From: JBJXGV01 sp046160485 | GTDB taxonomy: Bacteria > Orphanbacterota > Orphanbacteria > JBJXGV01 | Assembly: GCA_046160485.1 (NCBI GenBank) | Contig: JBJXGV010000041.1 | Coordinates: forward strand, 1 to 34,935 | Reading direction: 5' to 3' | Length of the DNA: 34,935 nt | Part shown: positions 32,611 through 34,935 of the stretch, piece by piece | How positions within the stretch are numbered: the stretch's first letter is position 1 | Layout of the letters: every line of letters begins with the position of its first letter | Translations under genes and position numbers: made by a program | Notes under the pieces: generated by a model | Seen by the model: only the letters and a program-made list of their open reading frames with translations | The model's database searches: none | Told to the model about the DNA's origin: nothing

Positions 32611-34485
32611 TTACCGGACGACAGACACCTTGCCGCGCTCCGTTCGTCCCGGCGATTCGAGGCGGTAGAGGTAGAGGCCGGCCGCGACGCGCCTCTGCGC
32701 CGCGTCACGAGCGTCCCATTGCGTTTCGTGCGCGCCGGCAGCGCGTGTGCCGTCGACAAGCGTGCGAACGCTACGGCCCGACGCGTCGAAGATCTCGAGG
32801 CGCACCGGCGCGGACCGGTCGAGCGTATAGCGGAAGCGCGTTTCGTCCGCGACGGGATTCGGAGACACCGCGAGCATCTCGACACCCGCGCCCACCGGCG
32901 AACGCTCAGACGGAAGATCGACCGCCGTGAGGCCCTGCGAGACGACGAGCGTCTGGTTCGCGGCGACGTTGTTGAAGATGTCGACTTGGCCGTCCGGCCA
33001 TTCCACGCGCACCTCGTTGGCCGAGGTCAATCCCTGCAGTCCGAAATGCGCGACCGTCGGATCCTGCGAAAGGTAGTTGTTCCCCACGCGAATCTCTCGC
33101 ATGAATGTCCCGCCGCCCGCTATCGCGTTGCAGTACACGCGCGCGCCGGCCGCCTCGGTGTTCGGAGCGTCGCCGATGAGCTTGACATCGAGCCAGGAAA
33201 ACGCGTTGCCGCCATCGTTACGCCAGAAGGTCGGCGTCTGCCCGTTGTTCGACACGAAGATGTCGAGGTCGCCGTCACGGTCGTAGTCGAAACACGCGAT
33301 CCCGCGCCCCTTCTTCGTGTCGATGAGTCCGAGCGAAAGCGCGCTCTCCGTAAACGTCCCGTTCGCGTTCGACACGTACATGCGCGACGAGTCGGCGACC
33401 CACTGCGGCCCGCCGTATCCGTTCGTGTGAAAGATGTCGAGGAATCCGTCGTTGTTGAAATCCTGGAAGCTGGCGCCCCAACCCCATCCGCCGTTCGAGA
33501 CGCCGGCGCCGGCCGTGACGTTCTGAAACGTTCCGTTGCCCGTGTTGCGATAGAGGCGGTTCCCAGAAAGACCGAGGAGTCGCGACGATGATTCCGCGCG
33601 CTTGTTGCAGCACGTTCCCCACACGGAGGAGACGAACCAGTCGAGATCGCCGTCGTTGTCGTAGTCCCCGACCGTGCCGCCCATGCCGTCTTCGTCGGTG
33701 ATGACCGGGGTCGTGATGTCCGTAAACGTCCCGTCGCCGTCATTCAAGAAGACCTGCGTCGTTCCGAAGTCTTCGACGAGGAGCATGTCGGGCCAGTCGT
33801 CGTTGTTGATGTCGGCCCAGTTCGGCGTGAAGCCGTACTGAACCAGTCCGCCGACGACGATCCCCGCGGCGCTATCGGCGTCGGTAAACGTGAAGTTGCC
33901 ATTGTTGCGCCAGAGATTACCGGTGCCTTGCGGCGAGCCGAAGTGCGCGAGGAAAACGTCCTGGTCGCCGTCGCGGTCATAGTCGCCGAACGCGGCCGAG
34001 TAGGTGTCGCGCGTGTAGACGAGCCCGGTGCTCGCGGTCACGTTTTGAAATGTTCCGTTGGTCAAATTCTTGAAGACGGTGATCTCGGTCGTCTCGATGC
34101 CGCCGACGAAGAGATCGAGCCAGCCGTCGCCATCCATGTCGGCGAAGCAGGGTGCGTTGCTGCGCTGGCCGGTCTGCGCGACACCCGCCGCGGCGCCGAC
34201 CTCCTGAAACGTTCCATTGCCCAGGTTGCGAAAGAGAAGATTCGCGCCCGTATCGCCGCGCACGACGAAGAGGTCGTCCCAGCCGTCCTTGTCGTAGTCG
34301 CCGCACGCGACGCCGCCCGCGTAAATCTTCGCCTCGGTGTTGGAGCCGCCGATGAAGCCGTGCGTATAATTGAACCCCGCGGCGGTCGTCACATCAGTGA
34401 ACGTCCACGTCCCGGCGCGGCACACTCCGGGGCTCGTCGCTTCCACCGCCAACACTAGTCCCGCGATCGCCATCCCAACTCTCAC
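32611..34485 (-). CDS. Secreted FG-GAP/ASPIC-UnbV repeat protein with FlgD-like C-terminal domain
   Basis: 624 residues. After a signal peptide come seven Ca-binding FG-GAP/VCBS motifs of the form D-x-(D/N)-x-D-G-x-x-D: DYDKDGWDDL, DMDGDGWLDL, DYDRDGDQDV, DINNDDWPDM, DYDNDGDLDW, DFNNDGFLDI and DYDRDGDLDI. An ASPIC/UnbV domain follows (about 440-530: VRVGNNYLSQ-type core, RVEWPDGQVD). The C-terminus is an FlgD Ig-like / Por-secretion-type sorting domain (VSPNPVADETRFRYTL, then GLYLYRLESPG to the final VVR). These are secreted, Ca-stabilised propeller proteins. AGGAGG lies 8 nt before the GTG at 34485; a GTG at 34494 overlaps that site. The YkgJ gene follows by 3 nt. Confidence 0.87.
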   Translation of the reverse strand: MRVGMAIAGLVLAVEATSPGVCRAGTWTFTDVTTAAGFNYTHGFIGGSNTEAKIYAGGVACGDYDKDGWDDLFVVRGDTGANLLFRNLGNGTFQEVGAAAGVAQTGQRSNAPCFADMDGDGWLDLFVGGIETTEITVFKNLTNGTFQNVTASTGLVYTRDTYSAAFGDYDRDGDQDVFLAHFGSPQGTGNLWRNNGNFTFTDADSAAGIVVGGLVQYGFTPNWADINNDDWPDMLLVEDFGTTQVFLNDGDGTFTDITTPVITDEDGMGGTVGDYDNDGDLDWFVSSVWGTCCNKRAESSSRLLGLSGNRLYRNTGNGTFQNVTAGAGVSNGGWGWGASFQDFNNDGFLDIFHTNGYGGPQWVADSSRMYVSNANGTFTESALSLGLIDTKKGRGIACFDYDRDGDLDIFVSNNGQTPTFWRNDGGNAFSWLDVKLIGDAPNTEAAGARVYCNAIAGGGTFMREIRVGNNYLSQDPTVAHFGLQGLTSANEVRVEWPDGQVDIFNNVAANQTLVVSQGLTAVDLPSERSPVGAGVEMLAVSPNPVADETRFRYTLDRSAPVRLEIFDASGRSVRTLVDGTRAAGAHETQWDARDAAQRRVAAGLYLYRLESPGRTERGKVSVVR

Positions 34486-34494
34486 TGTCGCCAC

Positions 34495-34935
34495 CCTCCT
34501 GGCGAGCCGCCGGCCGCGATCGCGACACGTCGAACTCGTCCGTGTTGGCCTCCGCTCCGCGGACGGGGAGCCGTTGCGCGGGAGACAAGTCGCAAGAACT
34601 ACTCTGGAGTTTCATGAACAACGGCGAAGCGAGACTATCACACTGCCGCGCGGCGGGACAACGAGCACTCGCGTGCGAACGGTCGCGACGCGCGGGGCTT
34701 AGATTCCCTAACATCACGTCACCTCATTTGTGATGGATACATGGGCGAGTTCGGGGAGCGCCGCCGCTGGCTCCCGAACAGCGATTGCCCACGCGCGCGG
34801 GCCCGAGTAGTCTAGACAGTATGGAACGACCGGCTCGCGGTCGTAGAGTCGGGTTCTCTCGCGAGAGAGGCCGACAGGTGGCGGACATGCCGCCACGCTC
34901 GATCGCGGGTTAACGCTCGCGGCGTCAGAGCCGCA
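34495..34935. other. Non-coding right end of the window
   Basis: No ORF with family features was found here. A plus-strand TTGCCC-17-TAGTCT pair (34785-34813) precedes a 30-codon frame from ATG 34821 to TAA 34913, too short and compositionally plain to call a gene. A 12-bp palindrome CTCTCGCGAGAG sits at 34856-34867. Confidence 0.4.
34632..34661 (-). promoter_or_regulatory. Weak candidate promoter upstream of the FG-GAP gene
   Basis: TTGTCC (34661-34656), 18 nt, then TAGTCT (34637-34632) on the minus strand, about 150 nt before the start. Two mismatches in the -35 and a long spacer make it uncertain. Confidence 0.3.

Noticed and set aside
34821..34913. A 30-codon plus-strand frame behind a possible TTGCCC-17-TAGTCT promoter
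   Set aside because: It has no ribosome site or family features, is Arg-rich as random GC-rich DNA would give, and cannot be told from chance.
1..34935. tRNA, rRNA, insertion sequences, CRISPR and phage genes
   Set aside because: I looked for these and saw no cloverleaf, transposase or integrase motifs, terminal repeats or repeat-spacer pattern.

Overview
This is a GC-rich, gene-dense window from a Gram-negative bacterium. It carries a complete Tol-Pal system, TolB- and Pal-type exported proteins, an outer-membrane beta-barrel, a PorV/PorQ-family protein, a Gld-type ABC exporter and an FG-GAP/ASPIC protein ending in an FlgD-like, type-IX-secretion-style C-terminal domain. Together with HU, RpoZ, NrdR and very frequent GTG/TTG starts, this points to an uncultivated FCB-group lineage (Eisenbacteria-like). 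That placement is inference from gene content; no rRNA or tRNA gene was found to anchor it.

Layout. Positions 1-1310 (+) hold the 3' part of a cysteine-rich tandem-repeat protein, closed by a perfect 11-bp UUCG hairpin. From about 30.5 kb down to 1.4 kb everything lies on the minus strand, in tightly coupled runs. In transcription order these are: (a) tolQ-tolR-tolA/tonB-tolB-pal-cpoB behind a strong sigma70-like promoter, followed by an ABC ATPase, a permease, a GldG-like protein and a DUF4340 protein; (b) a porV-like gene with its own promoter, then purD-purE-tsaC; (c) a YwlE-like phosphatase with its own promoter, then ilvE, a fused rpiB-glyA gene, nrdR, thrC, a GH113-like protein, tatC, an inositol monophosphatase-like gene, an NAD-dependent epimerase, a VTE5-VTE6-like fusion kinase, a UbiA prenyltransferase and an unknown membrane protein; (d) HU-tmk-rpoZ and two CNNM/CBS membrane proteins. 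At the right end are a divergent cysteine-containing HU paralogue, a plus-strand beta-barrel, a YkgJ-type cysteine-cluster protein and the FG-GAP protein. The last 440 bases hold no convincing gene.

How the genes fit together. Block (a) builds the envelope-spanning Tol-Pal machine. Block (c) keeps the order tsaC / ywlE / rpiB / glyA known from Firmicutes (ywlC-ywlE-ywlF-glyA), with ilvE inserted and rpiB fused in frame to glyA. The most coherent candidate for an under-described system is the isoprenoid module at 5163-8164: one polypeptide joins a CTP-dependent polyprenol/phytol kinase-like half to a DUF92 (VTE6, prenyl-phosphate kinase) half, and the next genes are a UbiA prenyltransferase and a coupled polytopic protein. 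Together they could turn a free prenyl alcohol into its diphosphate and transfer it to an acceptor. Other notable items are the YwlE-type arginine-phosphatase signature, the HU paralogue with an inserted Lys/Thr-rich stretch, and a structured inverted repeat in its leader.
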